Shown here in pieces: positions 8,569 through 15,050 of a stretch of 64,000 bases of DNA. Position numbers and translations under genes: made by a program. The notes under the pieces are model-generated. The model did not search any database, was not told the origin of the DNA, and saw nothing but the letters and a program-made list of their open reading frames with translations. The stretch's first letter is position 1, and each line of letters begins with the position of its first letter. Source of the stretch: Haloarcula sp. CBA1127 (GTDB taxonomy: Archaea; Halobacteriota; Halobacteria; Halobacteriales; Haloarculaceae); assembly GCF_001485575.1 (NCBI RefSeq), contig NZ_BCNB01000006.1:1054001-1118000 (forward strand), given 5' to 3'.

Positions 8569-9045
8569 ATGGGATACGCCTGTCCAGTGTGTGACGACCC
8601 GCAAGCCGATGACGTGCATCTGGCGAACCACCTCGCGTTTACCGCGATGACCGGCGGCGACGACCACGAAGCGTGGCTTGACGAGCGCGTCCCCGAGTGG
8701 GGCCAACTCGGCGAGGACGAACTGTCCACCGAAGTCGTCGAATACGCCGAGGAGACGGAGTTCCCACAGGTGTTCGAGGACACCGTCGACCGCAGCGATG
8801 GTGGGCATAGCCACGACCACGCGCACGAACATGGCCACGGCGACCTCCCGCAGGGCGCGGACCGTCACCGGGGATCGAACGCGCTCAGCGACCACGACAG
8901 CGAGGTGCTGGCCGAGGCTCGGGATCTGACGCGTGAGATGTTGCGCGACAGCGACGACGAAACCGATTCGGACGCCGGTGACAGTGACACGTCGGAGTCA
9001 GACGCTGGCGACGACACCGGCGCGAACGGAGACGAAACCGAATAG
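8569..9045 (+). CDS. DUF5810 family protein, putative zinc binding
   Basis: A 158-residue haloarchaeal protein. The N-terminus GYACPVCDDPQADDVHLANH holds a CPVC plus His arrangement that looks like a zinc finger, followed by LAFTAMTGGDDHEAWLDE. A His-rich segment (HSHDHAHEHGHG, about residues 84-95) could also bind metal. The tail is a disordered Asp/Glu/Ser run. I recognise it as the haloarchaeal DUF5810 family, function unknown. It leads a run of closely spaced genes (8569-10434) and sits 23 bases before a DUF5809 gene, a pairing that suggests a shared task. Confidence 0.85.
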   Translation: MGYACPVCDDPQADDVHLANHLAFTAMTGGDDHEAWLDERVPEWGQLGEDELSTEVVEYAEETEFPQVFEDTVDRSDGGHSHDHAHEHGHGDLPQGADRHRGSNALSDHDSEVLAEARDLTREMLRDSDDETDSDAGDSDTSESDAGDDTGANGDETE

Positions 9046-9068
9046 TCCCGCCGGCAGCAAGGAGAGGT

Positions 9069-9482
9069 ATGGACACTGAGGGGCAGTTTGCGCCGGCATC
9101 GGCAGCCAAGGCCCGCGAGCGCTATGAAGCGTTCGGGCCGACAGCGCAGGTCGTCGTCAAGGAAGTCGCGAAGGCGATGGGTCTCGACGCGGAGGCCTAC
9201 GAGGAACGGGTCACCAGCGAGGTGGTCGAAACTGCCCGCGACGTGCTGTTCGCGGAATCGCTGGCAGTTCAGGTCGGTTCGATGGCGGAGTTCGAGGAAT
9301 GGCGCGAAGACACGGACTGTGTGGTGTCGCTGGTCGGCGCGGAGAACGTCGACAACGTCGTCTGGCACGCCGCGCCCTTCGCGGAGCAGGCCGTCGCGGC
9401 GACGTTTCAGGACGAACGCCGTGCTGCTGTTGGGACGCTCCGTCGTCAGGCCTTCGGCCGCATCTACCGCGAGGTCGTCTGA
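9069..9482 (+). CDS. DUF5809 family protein
   Basis: A 137-residue soluble protein, restricted as far as I know to haloarchaea. The chain is mostly helical: MDTEGQFAPASAAKARERYE, then AQVVVKEVAKAMGLD, and a conserved-looking C-terminal block AVGTLRRQAFGRIYREV. No catalytic motif is visible. Its stop codon overlaps the next start (TGATG), which implies translational coupling with the membrane protein downstream. Confidence 0.82.
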   Translation: MDTEGQFAPASAAKARERYEAFGPTAQVVVKEVAKAMGLDAEAYEERVTSEVVETARDVLFAESLAVQVGSMAEFEEWREDTDCVVSLVGAENVDNVVWHAAPFAEQAVAATFQDERRAAVGTLRRQAFGRIYREVV

Positions 9483-9895
9483 TGCGCCCGGTCACACGGA
9501 ACACCCTGCTGGGCATCATCGCCGTCGTCGTGCTGTTGCTGGCGCTGGGTGCGCTGCCGGGCCTCCTCAAGAGCGGGGACCCCTACTACACTGTCGCCAC
9601 GCCGACCGACGGCGAGTACAGCGTCGACAACGGCACGGCGGTCAACTGGAGCAGCCAGTCTGAGCGGCGCTTCCCGTACACGAGCGCGGCGCTTTCCGAC
9701 GCATCCCCGTCGACGGCCGGGCAGTCAGAGCCATACTGGCGAGGGCCGGTCGGATTCAAGGGTGCGTTCACCCACTCCCCCTTCGATGAACGCGACGCGC
9801 TCAGCCAGCAATACGACGGGGCTGTGACCGACGACGGTGTCGTCGTCCGGCACAACGGCACGTTTTACCACGTCGCGGTCCGACAAGACGTATGA
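9482..9895 (+). CDS. Hypothetical single-pass membrane protein
   Basis: A 137-residue protein with one N-terminal transmembrane helix (NTLLGIIAVVVLLLALGALP, residues 6-25) and a probably extracytoplasmic domain of about 110 residues rich in Tyr, Ser and Gly. It has no lipobox or twin arginine. Its start overlaps the upstream stop and its own stop overlaps the start of the Nudix gene (ATGA), so it is embedded in the operon. Function not recognised. Confidence 0.8.
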   Translation: MRPVTRNTLLGIIAVVVLLLALGALPGLLKSGDPYYTVATPTDGEYSVDNGTAVNWSSQSERRFPYTSAALSDASPSTAGQSEPYWRGPVGFKGAFTHSPFDERDALSQQYDGAVTDDGVVVRHNGTFYHVAVRQDV

Positions 9896-10434
9896 CCCGC
9901 GAACCGGCCCACGAGTGGCCTATCGTTGAGAGCGAACGCGAGTACGAGACCGGCTGGTACACCGGCGGCTACGACCGGGTTCGCCAGCCCGACGGCTCCG
10001 AAAAGGACTACTACTGGGCTGAACTGCCCGATGCGGCCGTCGTGGTCGCCACGACCGGCGACGAACTCGTCATGGTCGACCAGTATCGCCCGACCATTCG
10101 TGAGCAGTGCCTCGAACTCCCGGCCGGCATCGTCGAGGACGACGAATCCTACACGACCGCCGGTGCACGCGAACTCCGCGAGGAGACCGGCTTCGAGGCT
10201 GCCGGCGTCTCACTTATCGAGGAGTTCTCGTGTTCGACCGGCGTGCTCCGGCACCGCCGTGGCATCGTCTTCGCTGAGGGACTCGAACCGGTCGACCGAG
10301 AACTGGACGATAACGAGTTCCTCTCGGTGACGACTGTGCCCATCGACGAAGCGCTGCAGGTCGCCCGGCGCGAACCGGCCAACGACGCGACCATCGAAGG
10401 CATCCTGCTGGCACAGGCTGACGGCTTGCTGTAG
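9892..10434 (+). CDS. Nudix hydrolase (ADP-ribose pyrophosphatase-like)
   Basis: A 180-residue Nudix enzyme that probably cleaves a nucleoside diphosphate linked to another group, with ADP-ribose the best guess. The complete Nudix box GX5EX7REXXEEXG is seen as GIVEDDE and RELREETGF near residues 77-98. Upstream, LPDAAVVVATTGDELVMVDQ and QCLELPAG are typical of the ADP-ribose pyrophosphatase subgroup. It overlaps the membrane protein gene by four bases. The substrate is inferred only. Confidence 0.88.
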   Translation: MTREPAHEWPIVESEREYETGWYTGGYDRVRQPDGSEKDYYWAELPDAAVVVATTGDELVMVDQYRPTIREQCLELPAGIVEDDESYTTAGARELREETGFEAAGVSLIEEFSCSTGVLRHRRGIVFAEGLEPVDRELDDNEFLSVTTVPIDEALQVARREPANDATIEGILLAQADGLL

Positions 10435-10472
10435 CCGGTGAAGGTTTAGGTATCGCCCGCTAGCGGCTGGAT

Positions 10473-10856
10473 ATGGACGGCGAAATCGACGCCGACGAGC
10501 TGCGGTCGAAACTCGACGAGGAGACGGTCCGGGTAGTCGATATCCGCTCACCCGGCGCGTTCGAGCGAGGCCACATCCCCGAGAGCGAGAACGTCCCGTT
10601 CCCGTCGCTCGTCGACGAAGTCGAACGGTTCGAAGGCGACGACGAGGTCGTGACAGTGTGTCCGAAAGGCAAATCTAGCGTGCAGGCCGCCCGGCTCATC
10701 GCGTCGTACGAAGGGTTTGATGGCGACGTAGTAAGCTTTGAACCCGGTCTGAACGGCTGGGACGGCCCGCTGGAGCGTGCCGAAGATGAGGAGACGCCGG
10801 CAGACACTGCGGCTGCTGATGGGGACACCGACGAAGGCCCTGCTGCACCGTTTTAG
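10473..10856 (+). CDS. Rhodanese-like single-domain protein
   Basis: A 127-residue single rhodanese domain with the active-site loop VCPKGKSS (catalytic Cys near residue 65), preceded by VRVVDIRSPGAFERGHIPES, the usual rhodanese N-terminal block. The loop CPKGKS differs from the CRIGERS loop of the larger sulfurtransferase at 31421. It may transfer sulfane sulfur or act as a carrier. The C-terminal 30 residues are an acidic disordered tail. It is the last gene before the non-coding stretch near the Fic island. Confidence 0.85.
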   Translation: MDGEIDADELRSKLDEETVRVVDIRSPGAFERGHIPESENVPFPSLVDEVERFEGDDEVVTVCPKGKSSVQAARLIASYEGFDGDVVSFEPGLNGWDGPLERAEDEETPADTAAADGDTDEGPAAPF

Positions 10857-10910
10857 CTGCTGTTCGGAGTGAAATGGTGGCTCAGGAAAAGTCCATCGTC
10901 ACAAGGGGCT

Positions 10911-10940
10911 CAGCGGGGGTAACATCTCGTCATCGCCACC
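10911..10940. repeat. Direct repeat copy A left of Fic gene
   Basis: A 30-base stretch (begins CAGCGGGGGT, ends CATCGCCACC) matches 12651-12679 on the same strand except for one extra T. Weaker similarity continues rightward (AGCAAGTCGGGG against AGCAGGTCGGAG, then a shared ATCCGTT), so the copies come from one longer ancestral sequence. The two lie on either side of the Fic gene. Confidence 0.8.
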
Positions 10941-11169
10941 GTTACGCTGTAGCAAGTCGGGGCTAAAAAGGAATCCGTTCTAGGAGCGGGACCTTTCGAC
11001 TACGTGATTCAGTTGTCGTTGCATGGAATCAGACAGCGTCTGAATTCGCCCAATACCCTGGCCGCTTCTACCAGCGTCGGCCCAAGAACCAACGTGTTTG
11101 ATCTTACGCAGTCGAACGGACACTATCCATTTCGGTTTAACCTACAATAGCCACGATCTAACACTGTAC
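10941..11169. other. Non-coding stretch before the Fic promoter
   Basis: No convincing gene. The sequence is less GC-rich than its surroundings toward the right end. It contains the degenerate continuation of the direct repeat and short open frames without coding bias. It may be a remnant of a lost gene, but I could not identify one. Confidence 0.4.
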
Positions 11170-11194
11170 CAATTCTAATATTCAGTAGAATATT
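11170..11194. promoter_or_regulatory. Operator-like repeat 1 upstream of fic
   Basis: This 25-base element matches 11221-11245 at 22 positions. It contains the inverted pair ATTCTA/TAGAAT with a short spacer, a form typical of a dimeric repressor site. Confidence 0.6.
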
Positions 11195-11220
11195 GATATT
11201 CTATCCCCCAGACAGGATTG

Positions 11221-11245
11221 CAATTCTAATAATAAGCAGAATATT
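11221..11245. promoter_or_regulatory. Operator-like repeat 2 overlapping the fic TATA box
   Basis: Second copy of the 25-base element, 51 bases from the first, with the pair ATTCTA/CAGAAT. Its end overlaps the TATA-like TATTTTAA at 11242-11249, which is about 28 bases before the fic ATG. A protein bound here would block the promoter. Confidence 0.6.
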
Positions 11246-11273
11246 TTAACTAGATGGGGTTCAAGCACATTCA

Positions 11274-12539
11274 ATGAGAGATGGGTACGATCTTCCGCCA
11301 GATGCACCAGGACAATATATGCCGCTTCGGACCGACCAAAGTCTCCCGAAAGCGTACTTTCCAAACAAACTTCCACCTACTTTCGACCTGTCTGCTGACG
11401 TTATTGACGAAGTGTCGCAGGCGATGTGGTCCCTCGGTCGATTAGAAGGGCTTGGCAGTGAGATCGACAATCCTGGTGCTGTGTTCAGCTCGTTTGTCTA
11501 CAAAGAAGCGGAACAGTCGTCGCAGGTCGAAGGAACAGCCGTGACTGTGTCTGACCTCTATCGATACGATGTCGACGAGCTCCAGATTCAAGAGACAGTC
11601 GAGAGTGACCACGAAGCCGATGTCAGGGAAGCTCGAAACTATATTAGTGCTCTCGATGATGCGATCTCGTTTCTCCAGACAGCCGGTATCGAACGGCAAA
11701 GCATCACGACGGAACTCATCAAGTCGCTTCATGAGCGGTTACTAATCACGGGACGGTCGGACGGGGAGGATCCACTACCGGGCGAATTTCGACCGGGATT
11801 CACTGCAATCGAAGAGCAAGGGCCACACGGTGTCGGGACACAGATTCGGTTCATTCCGCCGAAGCCAGATACGGTTCCGGGGCTGATGGACGATTTAACA
11901 CGATTTGTCCAGCAAGGCTCTGATTGGCCCGTTTTGGTCGATATCGCAATAGCTCACTATCAGTTCGAAACGATTCACCCGTTCAAAGACGGTAACGGAC
12001 GGGTGGGACGACTGCTCGTCGTCCTCATGCTCGTCTCAAGTGGGGTCCTCCATTACCCGATGCTCTATCTCAGTTCGCACATCGAACGACACCGAACTGA
12101 ATATGCCGACAGATTGCTTGCCGTGAGCGAGGACGGTGACTGGGACGGTTGGCTTCAGTTCTTCCTCCGGGGTATCCGCGAGCAAGCACAAGAGGCGTTT
12201 GTCCGAGCAAAACTGCTCGTCGACAAGCGGAAAGAGTACGAATTTCGATATTCGGACGCAGCGACATCGGTCCGTCGCCTCTCCCTCGCGCTGTTCGAAG
12301 ATCCGTATTTTACCGTCCGGGAAGCCAGCGAACGAATCGACGTTGTGTACCAGACGGCAAACAACGCTATCGAAACGCTCGTAACAGATGGTGTTGTGGA
12401 TGAAATAACCGGAAACGACCAGAACCGCGTCTTCAGAGCTGCCGAAATCATGGATATCGTCGAACGGCCCGCGAGCCAACTTCCTGAGTCCGGTGAACTT
12501 GTTGATGTCGAGCAGGCGTGGAGGCTACCCGAGCGATAA
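11274..12539 (+). CDS. Fic family protein (AMPylator type, class II) with C-terminal winged helix
   Basis: A 421-residue Fic protein. The catalytic motif HPFKDGNGR starts at His235. An inhibitory helix motif of the form [S/T]XXXE[G/N] occurs as SSQVEG at residues 82-87 (Glu86), so the protein probably controls itself (class II, N-terminal inhibitory helix). A Fic_N-like region precedes it (LPPTFDLSADVIDEVSQAMW), and the C-terminal 90 residues look like a winged helix (FTVREASERIDVVYQTANNA). Known relatives transfer AMP to target proteins. Codon use is less GC-biased than in neighbouring genes, which with the flanking repeats suggests acquisition. No antitoxin gene is adjacent. It may repress its own promoter. 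Confidence 0.92.
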   Translation: MRDGYDLPPDAPGQYMPLRTDQSLPKAYFPNKLPPTFDLSADVIDEVSQAMWSLGRLEGLGSEIDNPGAVFSSFVYKEAEQSSQVEGTAVTVSDLYRYDVDELQIQETVESDHEADVREARNYISALDDAISFLQTAGIERQSITTELIKSLHERLLITGRSDGEDPLPGEFRPGFTAIEEQGPHGVGTQIRFIPPKPDTVPGLMDDLTRFVQQGSDWPVLVDIAIAHYQFETIHPFKDGNGRVGRLLVVLMLVSSGVLHYPMLYLSSHIERHRTEYADRLLAVSEDGDWDGWLQFFLRGIREQAQEAFVRAKLLVDKRKEYEFRYSDAATSVRRLSLALFEDPYFTVREASERIDVVYQTANNAIETLVTDGVVDEITGNDQNRVFRAAEIMDIVERPASQLPESGELVDVEQAWRLPER

Positions 12540-12650
12540 GTTACCCTCTTGTTGCTGCAGTCGTTCGCTTGTTCGCAGCGGAGCGACATCGTACGTGACG
12601 CACAACGATTTCACCGTGGATCACAGCATCTATTAATAGAAACTGGGCCC

Positions 12651-12679
12651 CAGCGGGGGAACATCTCGTCATCGCCACC
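12651..12679. repeat. Direct repeat copy B right of Fic gene
   Basis: 29 bases matching 10911-10940 apart from one missing T. See copy A. The distance between the copies is about 1.74 kb and the Fic gene is the only intact gene between them. Confidence 0.8.
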
Positions 12680-12839
12680 AGCAGGTCGGAGTTCCCCACT
12701 CGGGAAAAGTGCATCCGTTGCGGACGACATGGACGGACCGGGCTGACAGTACCTGTCGCTGGCAGGGACGTTGCTGCTCGGAGCGAATCGCACCACTGTG
12801 GATTCCGACGGTAGCGATACGGTCGTCTATATAGCGAAC

Positions 12840-12849
12840 ATATAAAATA
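12840..12849 (+). promoter_or_regulatory. TATA box of the coiled-coil protein gene
   Basis: ATATAAAATA at 12840-12849, about 36 bases before the GTG start at 12881, implying a leader of roughly ten bases. Confidence 0.5.
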
Positions 12850-12880
12850 CCTATACGACGACAGCAAACACTCCGGCTGA

Positions 12881-13672
12881 GTGTCCGTGTCTATCACCGA
12901 GACAAGCCAGCCGCGGATCGAGCAGGCGCTCGCTGTCGTTCAGCGAGAGATCGACTGTATCGAGGCTGAACTGACGGCGTTCAGGCGTTTTCGGACCCAG
13001 CTGGTATCTATTGAGCCGACGGCCCAATCCGCGGGCTCTGTCGATACGTCTGCGGGTGGGATGTCGACGCTCAGCGCCCGACAGCCGAAACCAGAGACGA
13101 GTCTGCGTGCCGTCCGGGAAGCCTACCGCGAGACGGTCATGGCTGTGCCACACTTCGAGGCCGAGTACGACGACTCGCTGGAAGCGAATCTGTCGATGGA
13201 GTTCGGGCCGGAGCTCGGCACGCAGATCGCCACGGGAACGCGCTTGACGTCGCAGTTGTACGAGGCACTGCTGACCGCGAGCGAGGGGGCACGCGACGAA
13301 CGCGAGACGCTGCTCCCGGCGCTCGAACGCGAACGGGAGTCGTTACAGTCGGTGCGAGCGACGCTCGACGACTGTGAACGCCGCGGGGCCGCACTGGGTG
13401 CGAACGCACGGCGAACGACCGACCCAGCCCGACTCGACACTATCGACGACCAGCTCGCCGAAATCGAATCTGACTGCGAGACGGCGGCAGCGACCCGCCA
13501 GCAACAGCTTCACAGCCGGTCGGCTGCTGCCCTCTCTGGTATTGACGGGACCAGCCTCGTCCGGTATCTCTACGGCGACTGTCCGGTGACGTGTCCGGCG
13601 CTCGCTGACACTGTCGACTGTCTCGACACGATCAGGCGGCATCGTCGTCACTGCATCGTTTCGACAAGCTAA
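12881..13672 (+). CDS. Haloarchaeal coiled-coil protein (DUF7260-like)
   Basis: A 263-residue soluble protein starting with GTG (SVSITETSQPRIEQALAVVQ). Two long helical stretches (about residues 10-45 and 120-210) look like coiled coils, rich in Glu, Arg and Leu. The C-terminus has a Cys-containing block (YLYGDCPVTCPALADTVDC) that may bind metal or form a core. I recall this architecture as the haloarchaeal DUF7260 family, with moderate certainty; no function is known. It lies between the Fic island and the phosphate locus, convergent with the AbrB-PhoU gene. Confidence 0.75.
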   Translation: MSVSITETSQPRIEQALAVVQREIDCIEAELTAFRRFRTQLVSIEPTAQSAGSVDTSAGGMSTLSARQPKPETSLRAVREAYRETVMAVPHFEAEYDDSLEANLSMEFGPELGTQIATGTRLTSQLYEALLTASEGARDERETLLPALERERESLQSVRATLDDCERRGAALGANARRTTDPARLDTIDDQLAEIESDCETAAATRQQQLHSRSAAALSGIDGTSLVRYLYGDCPVTCPALADTVDCLDTIRRHRRHCIVSTS

Positions 13673-13714
13673 GGCCACAGAACGGCTGTCTCTAGCTTTT
13701 GTTGTGCCGAGTGG

Positions 13715-14719
13715 TCAGGACTGCGGACGGGGCGCAGCCTTCTGGAGGGCGCTCTCGGCGATGTTGCCGCCGTAGTCGGCGGTCCGGGACAGGGAGTCGA
13801 CGATTAGGCCCAGAACTTGGGCGCTCTGTGGGTCGAACTCGCGGATCTGGCCATCGACCTCGCGGGCAGTCTCGTCGACGTCGGGGATCTGACTCCGGGC
13901 CCCGTTTGCCAGCTCGACGGCCTCGTCGGAGTCTTCGGTCAACAGGGCGTCCATCGCAGTCTCGGGGACTGCAATGGCCTCGGCTTCCAGCTGATCGAGA
14001 AGCTCGGCCGTTTCGCCGGTGATCTCCCCGATTTCCTGGGAGAGGCTGGCGATCTTGGTCGCGTGGTCGGCAATACGCTCAAGCTGGCGGGCACTGGACT
14101 GGAAATCGAACACAGTCTCACGCGGGAACCCGATCTCGTTCGCTGCCGTTGGATTTCGGAGGACGGTTCGGAACACGCGTGAAACCATGTACCAGAGGCG
14201 GTCCACGTCGTCGTCGCGTTGCATCACGTCCGCCGCGAGGTCGTCGTCATCCTCGATGAGCGCCTCGACGGCATCGGAGAGCATCGTCAACGAGACCAGC
14301 CGCATGCGTGTGATCGCGTTGTGGACCGACAGCTCCGAGGAATCCAGCAGGTCCTGCAGGACGACCCGGTCGGTCGTTTCCTCAATCATCTCCAGACCGA
14401 CCAGTCCCTGTGTCGCATCACGGATGATGCGTCGCTGTTCGGCCGTTATCCGAGTCGCTTCGAGCTGGATGATGTCGAAGCCGCTGACGTACATCGTCAT
14501 CACCGCCCGTGTGAGTTCGTGCCTGTTTTCGAGTCCTTCCACGTCGAGACTCCCCTCAACGCGGCCGTTGTCCCGCTGTGGAGCGAGCAACAGCAGGTCC
14601 CGTTCGGCGTGGAATTCGACGACGCTGCCCGCGCTCACGTCGTTTTCTGTCGCCCACTCTTTGGGGAGGGAGACGGTGTATGTCGACCCGCCTGTCACCT
14701 GGACCTTGCGTGTCTCCAT
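13715..14719 (-). CDS. AbrB-PhoU phosphate regulator (copy 1, divergent from pst)
   Basis: A 334-residue protein with an N-terminal AbrB/SpoVT swapped-hairpin DNA-binding domain (METRKVQVTGGSTYTVSLPK, residues 1-45), then a PhoU-like helical region with SARQLERIADHATKIASLSQ and SLSRTADYGGNIAESA. It is homologous along its length to the protein at 21652. It is divergent from pstS across a 331-base AT-rich region with palindromic boxes. A likely role is sensing phosphate or PstB state and regulating the pst promoter; this is inferred from domains and position. Confidence 0.88.
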   Translation of the reverse strand: METRKVQVTGGSTYTVSLPKEWATENDVSAGSVVEFHAERDLLLLAPQRDNGRVEGSLDVEGLENRHELTRAVMTMYVSGFDIIQLEATRITAEQRRIIRDATQGLVGLEMIEETTDRVVLQDLLDSSELSVHNAITRMRLVSLTMLSDAVEALIEDDDDLAADVMQRDDDVDRLWYMVSRVFRTVLRNPTAANEIGFPRETVFDFQSSARQLERIADHATKIASLSQEIGEITGETAELLDQLEAEAIAVPETAMDALLTEDSDEAVELANGARSQIPDVDETAREVDGQIREFDPQSAQVLGLIVDSLSRTADYGGNIAESALQKAAPRPQS

Positions 14720-14743
14720 GTGGCTGGCACTCGTTCACGGGAT

Positions 14744-14753
14744 GATATAAATC
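14744..14753 (-). promoter_or_regulatory. TATA box of AbrB-PhoU gene copy 1
   Basis: The minus strand reads GATTTATATC, centred 28 bases before the ATG at 14719, as in a leaderless transcript. Confidence 0.65.
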
Positions 14754-14760
14754 CACTCAT

Positions 14761-14776
14761 ATCTATATACTATATC
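14761..14776. promoter_or_regulatory. Candidate phosphate-control box, regulator side
   Basis: ATCTATATACTATATC lies directly upstream of the TATA box of the minus-strand AbrB-PhoU gene. It shares the ATACTATATC core with the element at 14971-14986 on the other side of the intergenic region. Confidence 0.5.
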
Positions 14777-14813
14777 CAAGCTCTAATATTTGAGGATATA
14801 TTATCCGGATAAC

Positions 14814-14829
14814 CGTCGCTTCGGCGACG
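14814..14829. other. Perfect hairpin with TTCG loop in pst divergent region
   Basis: CGTCGC (14814-14819), TTCG loop, GCGACG (14824-14829). It is preceded by the palindrome TATCCGGATA (14802-14811). It stands out as GC-rich in an AT-rich region. It could be an attenuator of an upstream transcript or a protein site. Confidence 0.5.
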
Positions 14830-14970
14830 ATATTCGCCGGTATAGGTGATTCAAACGGCTGAAAAAGCTATATTCGGCTACTCGCCCATATGCGGCGTAT
14901 TCAGGGCTTTGAAGGCACAATGGCGACGTGTTCGCCGATATATGTCTGCCTATTTGTGGGTGTTTAGCAT
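14830..14970. other. Middle of the divergent pst region, no gene
   Basis: AT-rich sequence between the two promoters. No open frame with coding bias and no recognised RNA. A few short palindromes only. Confidence 0.4.
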
Positions 14971-14986
14971 ACTATATCTATATAGT
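14971..14986. promoter_or_regulatory. Candidate phosphate-control palindrome, distal to pstS
   Basis: ACTATATCTATATAGT is an inverted repeat with 7-base arms (ACTATAT/ATATAGT). It shares ATACTATATC with the box at 14761-14776 when the preceding AT is included. Confidence 0.55.
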
Positions 14987-14997
14987 AATAACCCAAT

Positions 14998-15011
14998 AGA
15001 TATAGCTATCT
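14998..15011. promoter_or_regulatory. Candidate phosphate-control palindrome, proximal to pstS
   Basis: AGATATAGCTATCT is a near-palindrome with the perfect core ATAGCTAT. It ends about 10 bases before the pstS TATA box, mirroring the spacing on the regulator side. Confidence 0.5.
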
Positions 15012-15021
15012 TAGCAGGTTA

Positions 15022-15029
15022 CTTATTAC
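15022..15029 (+). promoter_or_regulatory. TATA box of pstS
   Basis: CTTATTAC at 15022-15029, about 26 bases before the pstS ATG at 15051. Confidence 0.55.
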
Positions 15030-15050
15030 CTGTCTTGCTGGACTCTGGTG

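Larger units (their letters stand above)
12540..12880. other. Non-coding gap right of Fic gene
   Basis: It holds the second flanking repeat copy (12651-12679), its degenerate continuation to about 12720, and the promoter of the next gene. Short open frames on both strands lack coding bias. One plus-strand frame around 12644-12800 reads a CIRC-like segment but has no supported start, so no gene is called. Confidence 0.45.

Noticed and set aside
10911-12720. Flanks of fic considered as insertion-sequence ends
   Set aside because: They are direct, not inverted, and no transposase frame is visible between them.
12541-12897. A 118-residue minus-strand frame right of fic
   Set aside because: No coding bias or recognised domain and it overlaps the promoter of the next gene.
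14720-15050. AT-rich pst region considered as a replication origin
   Set aside because: No cdc6/orc1 gene adjoins it and the palindromes fit promoter positions better than origin recognition boxes.
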